Notes: generated by a model from the sequence alone, not told the origin. A stretch of DNA of 64,000 nt from Liolophura sinensis (GCF_032854445.1 NC_088295.1:41715385-41779384); one strand, 5' to 3'. Shown: positions 1 through 10,830, numbered from the stretch's first letter. Numbers and translations are program-made.

Positions 1-345
1 TGTACCTGTGTTGCACTGTGAGGCTGAAACGGGGACTTCGGCGAGTGATCTGAACCCAAGGATGACTCGCTTTCATTTTTGGAGTCCGAAGGCGTGTCAG
101 TGGGAAAGCGTCCTTTAGACACATAGTGATTAGTAGAGGGAGGAAGAGGTTGTGGTAGGGCAAAAAAGGGAAGGAACATATTTCTATGCAAGATTCTCTC
201 CGGTCTGACCTTCTAGACAGGGATTTCCTTGTTAGGTTGTGAGATGACTACGTAAGGATGTCTTACCCCATCTGTTGGCTAATTTATGTTTACCCTTCAG
301 CCCAACATTTTTTACAAGTACCCCATCACCCGGATGGATAGGTGA
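1..345 (-). pseudogene. Ty3/Gypsy element B: integrase C-terminal domain and acidic tail
   Basis: Reading the minus strand gives a GPY/F-like integrase C-terminal module (VLVKNVGLKGKHKL, then VVISQPN and a HRNMFLPF ending) between about 345 and 165. It is followed by an open proline- and serine-rich tail (SDSKNESESSLGSDH) that runs off the window start. In this family the module follows the DDE core and helps position integration. The text is spread over more than one frame, so small indels are present. The DDE core of the same element lies upstream on the minus strand at 1071-1650. A SINE at about 682-1010 separates the two. The copy is surely dead; the domain call is from family knowledge. 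Confidence 0.6.
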
Positions 346-681
346 CTCTTACCATGAAGTCGTATCTCTTTATACCTATTTGAAGACTTTAAGGCTTTAG
401 CGGAGACTATACACTCTCAAAATTTAAGGGTCAGCTCCACCCAATTTTTCAGGGTCACAGGCAAACTGACACTGAAATATGGAATTTGAAAATAAAGAGT
501 CGAATCGTTTGACGCTAACAACATGGGTCATTATTCTAAACAAGGCAGATTTTTTAGGGTTGAAACACTGACCCTATATATTTGGGACTCTCATTTTTAG
601 GCTTCCAACACGGGCAAGTTTTTTCCATTTGACTCTAAAATTTACATCAAGAGATCAGAGACCCCGATAATACAGCTGGTA

Positions 682-1010
682 AAGCGCCAGGATCAATCCT
701 GGGTTGGGTCACACCTGAGACCCTAAAAACAGGGAGTTGTAACTTCCTCGCTTGGCGTTCAGCATAAAGGGGATAGTTCAACGACTGGTTGACCCTTATC
801 AGTATAATGACTCGGGCGGGGCAGCTCACTTGCCTTCGGTAAGCCGTCTCAGTGAAACAGCACTAGCGGTGAAAGAGCGGTGGAAATTCGTCCAATAAGG
901 CGGCACATTACCTGCACCCTAAGGATTCTCTAAGGCTTCCTTTGTCGTCATATGACTGAAAAATTGTTGAGTACGACGTTAGACCCCCAAGCACTCACTC
1001 GCTCACATTG
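682..1010 (+). mobile_element. SINE, family 2 (copy 1), inserted in Gypsy element B
   Basis: It aligns along its length with 4640-4959. Shared landmarks are CAGGATCAATCC near the head, GGGAGTTGTAACTTC, CAACGACTGGTT, GGCACATTAC and the tail TCATATGACTGAAAAATTG. The head carries a B-box-like segment. The last 40 bases resemble the tail of the other SINE family in this window. It lies between the integrase core and the integrase C-terminal module of element B. Its 5' border is uncertain by about 30 bases. Confidence 0.75.
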
Positions 1011-1070
1011 TCTATACCCTGAATATGAGGGTCACATCTGACCCTAGTTTTTCTGGTAGTTTTGACGCTT

Positions 1071-1650
1071 TTATCTTAACAGTGTATAAAGCACAATCAA
1101 ACCGTTTTCTGAGCTCGGAAGCGTACACTGTCTTGGGGCCCTTTTTTCACAATCGTTAGGGTCAATGCCCAAATACGCATCAATCGCCAACTGAGGGTGT
1201 CGACCGAACATAAGATAATATTGAGTATAAGTCGTTGACTCGTATTTGGCGGCATCGTATGCATGTACAAAAGACGGAACATAGCTCTTCCAATCAACAT
1301 TATGCTTTTCCGCAAGAGTACCTAGCGTGTTTAACAAAGACTGATTAAAAAGTTTACACATACAATTACCTTCTGGGTGGTTAGGGGTCGTCCAGGCCTT
1401 CTCCACTCCAGCAATCCTACATAACTCTTGGATCACATCCGACTCGAAATTCTCACCTTGATCGCTATGGAGTCGATCCGGAAAACCGTCATGTACAATG
1501 TAATGATCAAACAATAGTCGAGCCGTTAATCTGGCGGTTTAATTCTTGGTCGGAATGGCCTGAGCGAACCGTGTAAAATGACCGGTTAACACAAGGAAAC
1601 TATCATAGCCTCCCTTGGAAGTTTCCAAAGACAGGTAATCAAGACAAACC
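1071..1650 (-). pseudogene. Gypsy element B: integrase DDE core, catalytic Glu replaced by Lys
   Basis: The minus strand encodes an integrase core: a PMELVCLDYLS segment with the first Asp (about 1640-1670), HSDQGENFES with the second Asp, and a 35-residue spacing to the position normally holding Glu. That position reads CKLFN, with Lys encoded at 1353-1355. The long open frame 1071-1514 includes the second and third catalytic positions, followed by YVPSFVHAYDAAKYESTTY and LMFGRHP, which are typical of Gypsy integrases. An in-frame stop lies between the first and second Asp segments (around 1540). With Glu lost the enzyme could not catalyse strand transfer. Upstream on the minus strand is its zinc-binding domain. 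Confidence 0.8.
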
Positions 1651-1689
1651 AGCTCCATGGGCTGAATGGAATTAACCCTCACAAGGAAG

Positions 1690-2153
1690 GCGTTTTCACT
1701 GGGCAGTTTGGATTTAAGACGATTTTTGAACGGTTACAAAACTTCGCCTTCCTTTTGACGTCAGTCAAGCCAGGCCAGTGGAATCTACCTCGAACCAGGT
1801 TCAACGTACGGGGGCATGCCAAGATGTAACATGTTGCCATGCAGTCCCTGCAAAACAAAATCACGATATACATTTGGTAAGATCAACTGGCATGTTTGGG
1901 AACCATTATTGTTACAGGTTTCGCGAAACAAAACTCCATTTTTCAATACTAGTCTGCCCCAATCTTTAAGTAATTGAAGTACTTCGCTGTCTTCTTGAAG
2001 GAGTAGATTACTTCGAGGTTGTTTTCCGTTCTCTACAAATTTCATAACTTTTGCAATTGCTGGGTCATAAAGCTGAGACGAACGCCATCTAGAATGATCA
2101 GATAACAAAAGTAAACATATTTGGGGCGCCACCACACAATTTACAATACCCAC
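1690..2153 (-). pseudogene. Gypsy element B: RNase H-integrase linker and integrase zinc-binding domain
   Basis: The frame 1785-2153 gives a linker (DPAIAKVMKFVENGK, LLKDWGRLVLKNGVLFRE) followed by LPNVYRDFVLQGLHGNMLHLG, the start of the HHCC integrase zinc domain. After a frame change the domain continues at 1679-1830 as RGRFHWPGLTDVKRKAKFC. In the family this region reads H-x-H then GRFYWPGM with a CxxC pair. Here only part of the CxxC is preserved. It lies between RNase H (2290-2690) and the integrase core (1071-1650) in correct Gypsy order on the minus strand. It is broken by at least one frameshift. Confidence 0.7.
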
Positions 2154-2289
2154 CTATACTCCCTGGTCAAGATTCAGAGAACACCCAAAACTTTCCACCA
2201 ACGGCCCCACACCCAAACCCTGGCCTGCGCAACTCGCCTTAACCGTGGGAGTTTCTATCTCCCGTATGGGAGAATGCCGAGAAAAAGCG

Positions 2290-2695
2290 TCCGCGTCGGT
2301 ATGTTGTAGGCCGGACATGTCCACGACATTAAAGTCGTACGTGGAGAGTTCGGCTAACCAGCTGTGTCAGGTAGCATCAAGCTAACAGTACATTAACCGG
2401 TTGTTATCAGTTTTCAGAGTGAAATGGTGGCGGTACAAATACTCGTTAAACTTATCACATACCGGATAATGTTTTCAGCTTGTTTAAGACCCTTACTGGC
2501 CTACGCGATAAAGCGATCCACTCCAGCCTGATGACCCCTAGGCCATCGCCGCAAGCGTCGACTTGCAGGAGGAAAGGTAAATCATAATCCGCGTAAGCCA
2601 AGGCAAGGATCAAGGTTTGAAAAGCAGATGCATGTTCTGGACCCCAGAACCACTTTGAGCTCCCTTTGGATTTTCCAGGTTTCCCTACATCATCC
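2290..2695 (-). pseudogene. Gypsy element B: RNase H domain, truncated at its 5' side
   Basis: The minus strand gives SKWFWGPEHASAFQTL, then YADYDLPFLLQVDACGDGLG (RNase H first Asp). After a frame change come YEFNEYLYRHHFTLKTDNN and DADAFSRHSPIREIE, the usual end of Gypsy RNase H. The typical QEQDGLERVIAYASR stretch is missing or scrambled around 2500. The 5' side of the domain is fused in frame to the integrase of a second Gypsy element (see 2695-3380). No reverse transcriptase of element B is therefore present here. Truncation and frameshift make this a remnant. Confidence 0.7.
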
Positions 2696-3380
2696 GTATA
2701 ACCTGTTTTTCTATTTACCATAGAATGAATAGCCACCCCAAACAAGGGCAAATCCTCGTCCCAATGCCGGTTATGACCTGTAACAATTACAGATTAAATC
2801 GTTCAACCTGGCAGATAGGGCGTGGTTCTGGTTATCTTGAACAAATCGCAGAAAGCTGCAAATAGCGCCCAATCAGAATTACACCCCTAATCAGTATCTA
2901 CCTGTCAGAGAGTACCCAGAAGACGAACAAATCCTCCAAAACTGTCTTAGCTATCAATTCTATGTTCTGGACGAGCAACGCCACCATCTCCACCCACTAA
3001 TTAAACTGGTCCACCATAAGCAAGATACACACATTCTCACTAGTACTAACTTGAAACGGGCCAGCGATATCTAAGTGTATCCGCTCTAGCGGCACATCAA
3101 CGTGGTATTCGCTCAACGTCGCTCTGGCATTTTGGTGAGGTTTCTTGTTCCGGTTACAAGGCCGCACACGTACTAACCAAGCAAATGCCATCAGGACTCA
3201 TACAAGGCCAAAAGAAGGAGGAACGTAACTTAACTACGGTCTTTTTCTGTCCTTAGTGACCAGCCAGCTTTACGTCATGCACTAACCGTAGTACCTCGTC
3301 CCGTAACTCAGCGGGCATCATCATCTTCCAATTCCTATACGACCCGTTGTCCCATTCATACACCAGGGCACGATCTTTCA
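2695..3380 (-). pseudogene. Gypsy element A: integrase, truncated
   Basis: The minus strand holds a Cys-rich segment with NRNKKPHQ (zinc domain end), PLERIHLDIAGPF with the first catalytic Asp (frame 2997-3191), and then a shifted stretch with IAKTVLEDLF and AAFCDLFKITRTTPYLPG. Just beyond is VERFN (with the catalytic Glu still present), ending in DLPLFGVAIHSMVNRKTGYT at about 2695. Gypsy integrases normally continue with the GPY/F module. Here the frame instead runs into the RNase H of element B. Several stops and frame changes break it. It belongs with the RNase H, RT, protease and Gag at 3.4-7.8 kb. Confidence 0.7.
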
Positions 3381-3390
3381 ATAACAACAG

Positions 3391-3579
3391 TTACCTACAT
3401 AACATTAGGTGTTTAGTTACCTTAATGATCAAATGCAGCCGTTCAGGTTCTACGCCATCGCACATCCATCGAAAAATAGGCTGTAGATCGGGATCCGCCC
3501 ATTGGGCGGTACTAACGTCCCACAGTTCCTCTGGTACTAACTGAAACCCTCCTTCACCTTCCATGGGGTCACCTTTCAC
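3391..3579 (-). pseudogene. Gypsy element A: RNase H-integrase linker
   Basis: An open stretch reads EGGFQLVPEELWDVSTAQWADPDLQPIFRW. This pattern is the acidic 'work done, remaining' linker that precedes the integrase zinc domain in Gypsy polyproteins. It lies in the right order between RNase H (3700-4345) and integrase (2695-3380) of element A. No catalytic function is expected. The call depends on position and pattern only. Confidence 0.5.
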
Positions 3580-3699
3580 ATGGGGTGAAATTTCCCCCCG
3601 AACTCTCTATGCCTATGGTACAATGTAAAAGACTATATGACGGGTCTCCTAGTACACTATCTCCCTGACCAACCAGGGAGTCACACCCCCAGTCACAAT

Positions 3700-4345
3700 T
3701 CAACTAGTCACATGACCTGATTGGTCTTTAACCGCCAACTGGATAACGTCATCTACATCCAATTCAAACCGACCCCGAGTCTCATGAATCTTTACACCTG
3801 TTTTACAAACCCCACAGAGCTGGGACTTCACTACATTAACAGCCACAGAACAATCACACTCACCCTCGGACGTTATCCGGGACAAAGTATCCGCTTTAAC
3901 ATACTCTTTACCGGCCCTATGCACAATCTGAAAATCACATTGAATCAATTCTTCTAACCACCTTGCCAACTGACCTTCCGGGTTCTTAAACCACGCTGTT
4001 ATGATCCGTTCGGATCAAAAACCGTCGACCCAACAAATAGTGCCTATACCTCCTAATAAATAGGACTACCGCCAACAGCTCTCTACGGGTAGTACAATAA
4101 CTACGTTGAGCAGGGGGTCAGAGCTTAACTACTATAGGAGAGTGTTCGTTCCTTAGCATCCTGAACCTGTGACAGCTACGCCCTAATTGTGGTGGCACAC
4201 AGGCATCGGTATCGAGAATAAACTGATCATCGGCAGGCCAGGACCGGTGCAGACAACAATAAATTCCTAAGGGTTTCAAAAGCTCTCTGCTCTTCTAACC
4301 ACCAGGTAAACATAGACTTAGGCCCCGTCAATGCATACAACTGCT
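3700..4345 (-). pseudogene. Gypsy element A: RNase H domain with multiple stops
   Basis: On the minus strand, FTWWLEEQRAFETLRNLLL and APVLAC (about 4250-4345) open the domain. LSQVQDAKERTLSYSS follows with stops on both sides. The region closes with MARWLEELIQCDFQIVHRAG and ADTLSR (3860-3969), the standard end of Gypsy RNase H. At least four in-frame stops or frame changes separate the pieces. The domain would remove the RNA template during reverse transcription in an intact element. It follows the RT of element A. Confidence 0.75.
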
Positions 4346-4460
4346 TAGCCCACTGACCTAGGCCATATGATAATTGACGATTCTACATATCTCCTGCTCC
4401 GCGGTACAGGCCTCTTGGCCACCACCTCGAGCTCGACGTCAGCTACACTTACCCCTTTTC

Positions 4461-5130
4461 TCATCTTTCTACCCCCCAAAAATCTGCTTCCTTTTTAAAC
4501 AGGTCACACCGTTTTGCTTTCAGCTTCAGCTGATTATCCCTGAACCTTTGAAACACAACTTGAAGGTTACCCAATGCCTCCCCAAAGGTCTTACCTAGTA
4601 CCATAACATCATCTAAATATGCCAAAATCTCCCTCGTCCTCTTCGGGAGCGATAGATCCAGGATCAATCCAGGGTCGAGTCACACCTAAGACTTTAAAAG
4701 AGGGAGTTGTAACTTCATCGCTTGGTGTTCAGCATATAGGGGATAGTGCAACGACTGGTTTACCCGTATCAGTATACTGGCCCGGGCGGGGCGGCTTACT
4801 TGTCTTCGTCTCAGTCTCAGTGAAGCAGCACTAGAAAAAAGAGCGGAGGGAAATCCGTCCTGCTACAAGGAGGCACATTACATAAAAACCCTAAGGATTG
4901 CTTCGCCCTCATATGACTGAAAAATTGTTGAGTACCACGTTAAACCCCAAGCACTCACTCAAAATCTCCCTCCAAGTTAACCTTCTCAGCACCTGATTTA
5001 TAGCCCCGATGAAAAGTCCCTGGTGCATTGCAGAGGCCGGATCCCATTCTAACATGCTCGTACAAACCGAAGTGATAAATGCTGTCTTACACCTATCCTT
5101 TGGCTCGATCACAATCTGTCATTATCCGGC
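4461..5130 (-). pseudogene. Gypsy element A: reverse transcriptase palm, split by a SINE
   Basis: The frame 4461-4667 contains AYLDDVMVLG, the YxDD catalytic box, followed by FQRFRDNQLKLKAKRCDLF and FWGV, the usual RT thumb entry. The upstream RT part (5112 down to about 4973) gives EPKDRCKTAFITS, the normal fingers-palm motif before YxDD. The two are separated by a SINE (4636-4959) flanked by a 13-bp direct repeat. Removing the SINE would leave a nearly continuous motif order, so the insertion came late. Stops elsewhere show the copy is inactive. Confidence 0.85.
4636..4959 (+). mobile_element. SINE, family 2 (copy 2), inside the Gypsy RT, 13-bp target duplication
   Basis: It aligns with copy 1 at 682-1010. 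It is bounded by the perfect 13-bp direct repeat CAAAATCTCCCTC at 4623-4635 and 4960-4972, the target-site duplication expected of LINE-driven insertion. The insertion splits the RT of Gypsy element A in antisense orientation. The tail ends in GCACTCACT just before the duplication. Confidence 0.9.
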
Positions 5131-5783
5131 GGGCAAATCTAACGTGGACAAGTACTCAGACCACCAAGAGTGTCTATACAATCATCAGTCCGGGGCAACG
5201 GGAAGGATCCTTGACAGTCACCGAATTTAACAGCCGATAATCAATACAATACTTACCGAACCATCTTTTTTCCCGAACCAGTACCGGGGCCGAAGCCTAC
5301 TCAGAATTAGACGGGTGAATAACCCCAGCTTCACACATAGCCGCAAGATGCCGCCGTTCCTTTCGCTCGAGCCCTAAAAGTGTTCTACGCATGTGCTGCC
5401 TTCCCTGTCTCTATAGCATGCTCTACACCACTAAAACAACCTAAGTCTAAATCATGCTCAGCAAACACATCCTGAAAGTCAATTAACAATCGACGAAGAG
5501 CACTGGCCTGTTCATCTGTCAGTGACTCCTTTTATACAAGTCTACCATATATGGCGGCAATACATCACTCTCTGGCTCCCTATCACTTCCATCGACCATG
5601 GTGTCCTCTTTCCACGGCACACGCCACAACTGTCCCTGGTCTAAGGGTAACTTCCCGCTTCCCACTATTAACCACTTCCAACGGGACCGAATTAGGCTGG
5701 TTCGTGACAACACGGGGAAACAACAACCCGTCTATTGGCGCCGATGGTTCAACCACATACTCTTCATGACCTTCTCCTGTCAT
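5130..5783 (-). pseudogene. Gypsy element A: protease-RT linker and RT N-terminus
   Basis: The frame 5583-5783 reads EEYVVEPSAP, LFPRVVTNQ, VPLEVVNSGKREVTLRPGT, the conserved stretch that follows the protease in this Gypsy lineage. The next frame gives LPPYMVDLYKRSH, then TDEQASALRRLLIDFQDVFA and EHDLDLGCF, the usual RT N-terminal segment. Frame changes and stops occur around 5520 and 5380-5300. It has no enzymatic motif of its own. Confidence 0.75.
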
Positions 5784-5989
5784 ACAACCGGTCCATGGTC
5801 ACCTTACTCAACACTACCCGACGGAATTCTAACCTATCTCCAAAGGAGTTTAACTTACGTACAGCATGTATAATTTTATCTCCTGACACCAATTCGTTCC
5901 GATGCAAGTCTTTAACTACCTCACTCACTCAGCTACCCGTAGGGGAAGCTCCACTGAGATTGTCACCGGGTAGCGGGCGGCTACCTGTT

Positions 5990-6286
5990 TTACACATCCC
6001 TATTAAGGATAGTCATCTCAGAAGCTGTATCTATAACAACCCTTGCTCGGGACCCTCCTAATTTAACTCGTATTACCGTAGACCAACCTACATTTACCGA
6101 CCGCCCTGCTTCCCTCACTGCCATATTTGCGACCGTAGGACTCGATTCAACCTGGTCAGCTGACCCCTGAGACGACTCCGATCCCTCAGCGTGAACAATT
6201 AGCCCACCAGCGACAAGGTGAGCTTCCCGGGTGCCGGACCGCACAACATTAACTGATGACACCCCTCCTCGGGATACCCTTGTCAC
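5990..6286 (-). pseudogene. Gypsy element A: retroviral-type aspartic protease fragment
   Basis: The frame ends with VNVGWSTVIRVKLGG and VVIDTASEMTIL. Asp-Thr-Ala in a hydrophobic setting is the active-site signature of retrovirus-like proteases, which act as dimers to cut the Gag-Pol polyprotein. The frame closes soon after the motif, and the flap and C-terminal halves are not continuous. It lies just downstream of the zinc knuckle (6344-6385), as expected for Gag-Pol order. Confidence 0.75.
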
Positions 6287-6343
6287 ACCAACTTTATCAT
6301 CACAACCCTGGGATGGTCTCCATTGACTACTCGCCCTGCGAGG

Positions 6344-6385
6344 GCACTTGAGGGCAAAATGGCTTTCTTGCCCACAAATAAGACA
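6344..6385 (-). pseudogene. Gypsy element A: CCHC zinc knuckle of Gag
   Basis: The minus strand encodes CLICGQESHFALKC, an exact C-x2-C-x4-H-x4-C knuckle, followed by PRR. Such knuckles bind the genomic RNA during packaging. All four ligands are intact although the surrounding Gag is broken. It is separated from the Gag body (6838-7755) by a SINE at 6583-6818. Confidence 0.85.
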
Positions 6386-6582
6386 TTGACGCTTGGGATT
6401 GACGCTTGTAGCATTACCCCTAATAGTGACCCCCCCCCCCCGCTCCTTAGGATCCCCACCTATTTTACAAGTCGGCGGCGAGGAAACAGAAGAAATATTC
6501 TTAAGTGCCTCATGGATTGAGAAAAGGTCACTTTTCTAATACTAACAGGGGGCAGACTTTTCACCACATCTTGTAAGGAAAT

Positions 6583-6818
6583 GGGGGCCTCCGTGGCTCA
6601 GTCGGTTAGCGCGCTAGCGCAGCATAATGACCCAGGAGCATCTCACCAATGCGGTCGCTGTTAGTTTAAGTCCAGTTCAGGTGTCAGCAACCTGCGGATG
6701 GTCGTGAGTTTCCCCCGGGCTGTGCCCGGTTTCCACCCACCATAATGCTGGCCGCCGTCGTATAAGTGAAATATTCTTGAGTACGGCGTAAAACACCAAT
6801 CAAATAAATAAATAAATC
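6583..6818 (+). mobile_element. SINE, family 1, near full length with 9-bp target duplication
   Basis: This is the most complete family-1 copy. The tRNA-like head GCCTCCGTGGCTCAGTCGG includes an A-box; a B-box-like region follows around 6663-6680. Then come a conserved body (AACCTGCGGATGGTCGTG, CCACCATAATGCTGG) and the tail GTGAAATATTCTTGAG with an AATA-rich end. It is flanked by TAAGGAAAT at 6574-6582 and 6819-6827. It sits within the Gag region of Gypsy element A. Transcription by RNA polymerase III is expected for this class. Confidence 0.92.
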
Positions 6819-6837
6819 TAAGGAAATTATCTACAGC

Positions 6838-7755
6838 TCACGACTTTATCATATTCTCCGGGGCATCCTGATATCCCTCAGTGGCCAACACCAAACACCG
6901 ATCGGCAAAATCTAGGGCCTGACCCCTACCTCGCTCCTCCGTAAACAACCGCATCTGAACTACCTCAGGGGGATCACGTTTACCGTACCGCCGTTTGAAA
7001 TCTTTAAACAACCGGTGAACATGAGACCCGCTCTGATACGGCCCTACCTCGTAAACTTTCATTGAAGCGCCTTAACCTATCTCGATCGGACCACTTGTAT
7101 CGCTTAACCGCAGCATCGAATTGAAAACTAAAAGTTATCCGCTCACTACCCTCACCACTAAATGATGCTAATTTAATGGGCGGAGGACTATGTCGCTTAC
7201 GACAACTCTCCGAGTTAGCTAACTGAGATGAATCACTTCCCGTACCAATACCAGACGAACTAGACCCCGGGGAAGCCTGACGTCTAAATGTACTCGCCTT
7301 GGAGCGACTCCTATACCTAGGCTCAGTCTCCTGTACCATAATTAGCCAATTATTACACATTTCCCTACCACTGCCAGAGCTACCGTGTCGGGGTCTCCCT
7401 TCAAAGTCCCGACTGTTAAGACCATGGGATCGTAACCTAGGCGTATGTATCTTACTCCCTTTAACATCAGCGCTATCCTGGGAACAGCCGCTATCTAGGG
7501 AAAAAGGTTGCCATGGACGCCAACCAAGCCCGATCGTCGACACCACGGACTTGGTCAGCGCCTACAAAACAGGCACCGCCAGTAGCCCGAAGGGCAGATG
7601 TGGGGGGGACGGGTTCCACCTACATAATCAACAGCGTGTCCAACCTGCCGTCTAACTTCCTGACTAAGTCTATTAAAGGTCTGCTCAAAACGATCCCCTA
7701 ACTTATCCACAAGGCAATCGCAACTCACCAATCCACAATGACGGCGTCGCGTCAA
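6838..7755 (-). pseudogene. Gypsy element A: Gag body
   Basis: Three minus-strand frames, 7555-7755, 7004-7546 and 6838-7062, together give a Gag-like protein: FEQTFNRLSQEVRRQV, a serine- and arginine-rich stretch, then ITFSFQFDAAVKRYKWSDRD and RLRRFNESLRGRAV. After a frame change comes SHVHRLFKDFKRRYGKRDPP and GQALDFADRCLVLA, which has the look of a Gypsy capsid C-terminal half. The length and order fit Gag ahead of a zinc knuckle. Two frame breaks make it non-functional. No LTR was identified above 7755. Confidence 0.7.
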
Positions 7756-7759
7756 CGCA

Positions 7760-9300
7760 ATCCGAATTACCCCCTGAAGTTGCTATGCTAACAGAAAACC
7801 AGCTACAACTACACACTAAACAAGTCACGCAGTTCCGTTGCCTTAAAATACTTATATTTCAGCATACATCCTTGAACTAAAATGACTAGCTCAGCTAGAG
7901 TCGTTATGACTGGAGAGGGCAAGGGGCCGGTAACACCGGACAACGTGCATACAGTGACGGACATAATAAAGACGACCACCGTAATACATTTGCCAGACCA
8001 CGTGAGCTATAAACAATACAATAAATAGCCCTGCCAGAAACGTCACCGGAAGCAACTTTATCTACCGTATGCACCACACTATTGCCCTGAAGCACATAGC
8101 CCTCCCGATTACCATAACCAAACCAAACTACATCACAACACATCTACCAACGCATAATCATGAACTATTACAAACAGTAGAATAATACACAATATACTGA
8201 GCATACAATGACTATAACCAGTTGCACGTACAAAACAGCACGAAAAATAGTCTGAATTTCCCCCATAGAGCGTGTAGAGCGAGGACCAGTGGCCAATGTC
8301 TCTTAAATCAGTAACAGTGCACCACCTTCAGCACTACGCACAAACAAGGCAATCAGAATTCACAGTCCCATTCACCAACACAAGACAAGTCTAATACATG
8401 GGAGAGGTACGCATGCAAGAGGTAAACATAGCCATTTTGAAAAATATTTTCGGTAATATTTATATTAAAATAGGCAAACATAATGCAGACAAACTACATA
8501 TGAGCACATGAAAATCACCACAATGCAGTACGTACACCAATTTACTCTTAGTTTTTTCCCTATAAGTTACGCCAAGCTAACAACAATAACAAACTACTCA
8601 CCAAAACAACCACGTAAAAATATCATGTTCACCGCAACCCAGCAAAAGATAACTAAATACTTGATACAAAATGTTACAAAACAAGCAAAACTTAGAACTG
8701 AACGCACGTGCTTCTAGAACAAAGACTAGCCTATAGCAATGCAATGGCTGGACCATGACAGTCACAGAGGTCCCCGCTCGCTGCAGCGTGGGAAATCGAA
8801 CCACGCACCTCACTCTACCATAACAAAATATACACAAACTAAGCAAAATATACAAATAAAAGAAAGTGAAAATAAAGCAGTAGCCCAATACCGAGAAGAA
8901 CCGCTCAGCTCGCCAGAGGCGGCCAGGGAAAATTTAGATTAATGTTACGCTATGGGACATAAACACTACCACACTCTCTACCCTCTCAAAAGAAGAAAAA
9001 AATACTCAAAGTTATGGAGTTCACAATGCTACACTTCTGACACCAGTGTTGTGCAAGACAACCGAACGGCTACAGGCCTTACCAAGGGCTCAGTGGGCGG
9101 AATCTGTCTTCGCACTGACGATCCTGGCTCTTGGGCGTGTTCGCTCTTGGCCGTTAGCTCTGTCTTGCTCAGTCTCGTCTGGTCCTCTTCTAATGGCTAT
9201 GATATATATATATGACCCAGATATATAAGCGCGGAGGGATCTCACCAAATTCCATTCATCCCGTTTCGAGGGAGAACATGGAGGATACAATTTTACTCTT
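7760..9300. other. No gene recognised
   Basis: This stretch shows only short unsupported frames. It may include leader or LTR sequence of the Gypsy element ending near 7755, but I found no matching second LTR. At 8745-8815 the minus strand has GTGGTTCGATTTCCCACG, a B-box-like segment that may be a short tRNA-derived SINE remnant. Confidence 0.3.
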
Positions 9301-9314
9301 GTATTTCTATTTCA

Positions 9315-9565
9315 CACATAATCTATGCGTCAATACAGACATTCGTGTATCAGCCCTCAACCAAAATGGACGCCCCGCTTCAACAAGGTCAATTTCAAAA
9401 ACAAAGTTCAACTCAAACCACCAAAGAACTAGGAAAGTATATATAAAGTACGAAATTAGAACAGAGAATAATTCCAAAAGAAGCAGTGAACAGTTTTCAA
9501 CAATGCCGAAAAGAGACATGTAATGTTATCGGCGAATAAATGAAATCAGTTTTGAAATCGTGTAA
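9315..9565 (-). repeat. PLE 3'-tail repeat, solo copy
   Basis: Read on the minus strand it matches the region 3' of the PLE reverse transcriptase at about 27.85-28.06 kb and 33.65-33.9 kb. Landmarks on the plus strand are ATGCGTCAATACAGACATTC, GTATATATAAAGTACGAAAT, AGCAGTGAACAGTTTTCAA and GAATAAATGAAATCAGT. It is diverged. It is most simply a 5'-truncated insertion of the same element. Confidence 0.6.
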
Positions 9566-9599
9566 CATGTTTGCAAGGTGGATCCCCCCCGCCCCCTCC

Positions 9600-10640
9600 C
9601 ACCGTACAAGACTCTAGATGAATTTTTGAAGGATTCCAACTGTTCCGTTTTTGAACATAGATGAACGCTTATAACGCGTACTAAATATCAAATCGATCGG
9701 ACAGTGGCTCAGGACACCCAAATTTTTACCCGCTAAACTTTACCCCCAGATCTACCATATACTAAAGTGTTGCCCATTTCTGCCTTACCATTTTAGTTAC
9801 AGAAATTGTTCGGGAAAAAATGCGATCTTTTTTGCATGACGTTCTTTCCGGTTATGTAAATTTAGCTTCATTTGTTAAGGAAAAATACCAACTTCCGATT
9901 TTGGGGAGATCAAGGTCTCCCCCAACTCTATCCTCATGACACAAGATTTCAATATTGAAAATGTAGATTATCCATATTTACATGATCCATATTTGGATCT
10001 TAATTGATCCCAAAACCCGTGTATCATGCACACTTCATCAAGGGACCTCCCGCTTCATGCTGAATTTCTGAAAATTCCGTTTCTTAAATTCTAAAGTGAG
10101 TATAACACCTTAGTTGGCAAATATGGCGAATATGGGGTTAGCGTACCGAATCTATCATACGGTTAAATTCTTCTTCGCTTACCCAGGAGCTAGAGTCTGT
10201 ATAAGCATCCATGTTTATTATATCAACAAGATGCTATTATGACAAGTCGTAACCAAAGCCCGAGTCTTCGAGTGGTATGTGAATTTAAATAATCCTTGTA
10301 GAAATTCCTCTGACCACTAGACCATGACCATGACATTAATCCAGCTCTCACATTCTGAATAACTCAAAAACAAGAGCTAGGATACTCATTCTAATGATAA
10401 CAGAAAGGTAAATTATGTGCCATTTCGAAAACAAGACTTAACCTGCAGTACTATACAATATAACCACCTGTTTTTATTGTTCATGCTTGACACATGGGTG
10501 TATCGCTGTTTCAAAACATCGCCATGACTGAAGAAAAGACTGACAGCTTACTGAGCTAAACTGACAATAGACCAGATTTCACCAGTTACGTGCTCTATGC
10601 TGGTCTTTGTATACACATGAGGCCCACCTAAAACCCAAGA
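9600..10640. other. No gene recognised; one short dispersed-repeat remnant
   Basis: I see no coding signal. Bases 10545-10610 (TTTCACCAGTTACGTGCTC) resemble the dispersed repeat best seen at 43.84-44.11 kb. Confidence 0.3.
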
Positions 10641-10642
10641 AG

Positions 10643-10830
10643 TCTTACGTCGTACTTAACAATTTTCCAGTTATATGACGACGTGGAGTCATTAGGTGTT
10701 AGTCATACACGGTGTCTTCTTGTGGCAGGGCGTGCCCATACCGTCAAAGTGCTGTCTCCACTAAACTATCATGCCGGAGACACAAAACACGACACCTCAC
10801 CCAGTTACATTATACTGACACCGGGGCAAT
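10643..10830 (-). mobile_element. SINE, family-2-like (copy 3), partial
   Basis: Reading the minus strand, the tail GTCATATAACTGGAAAATTG and a body matching 51.36-51.52 kb (the ACTTTGACGG and GCCCTGCCACAAGAAG landmarks) are present. The head is not recognisable. The apparent plus-strand open frames here are by-products of the repeat. Confidence 0.65.

Noticed and set aside
6583-6660. tRNA-like sequence with A-box
   Set aside because: It is the head of a SINE with target duplications and lacks a full cloverleaf, so it is not a tRNA gene.
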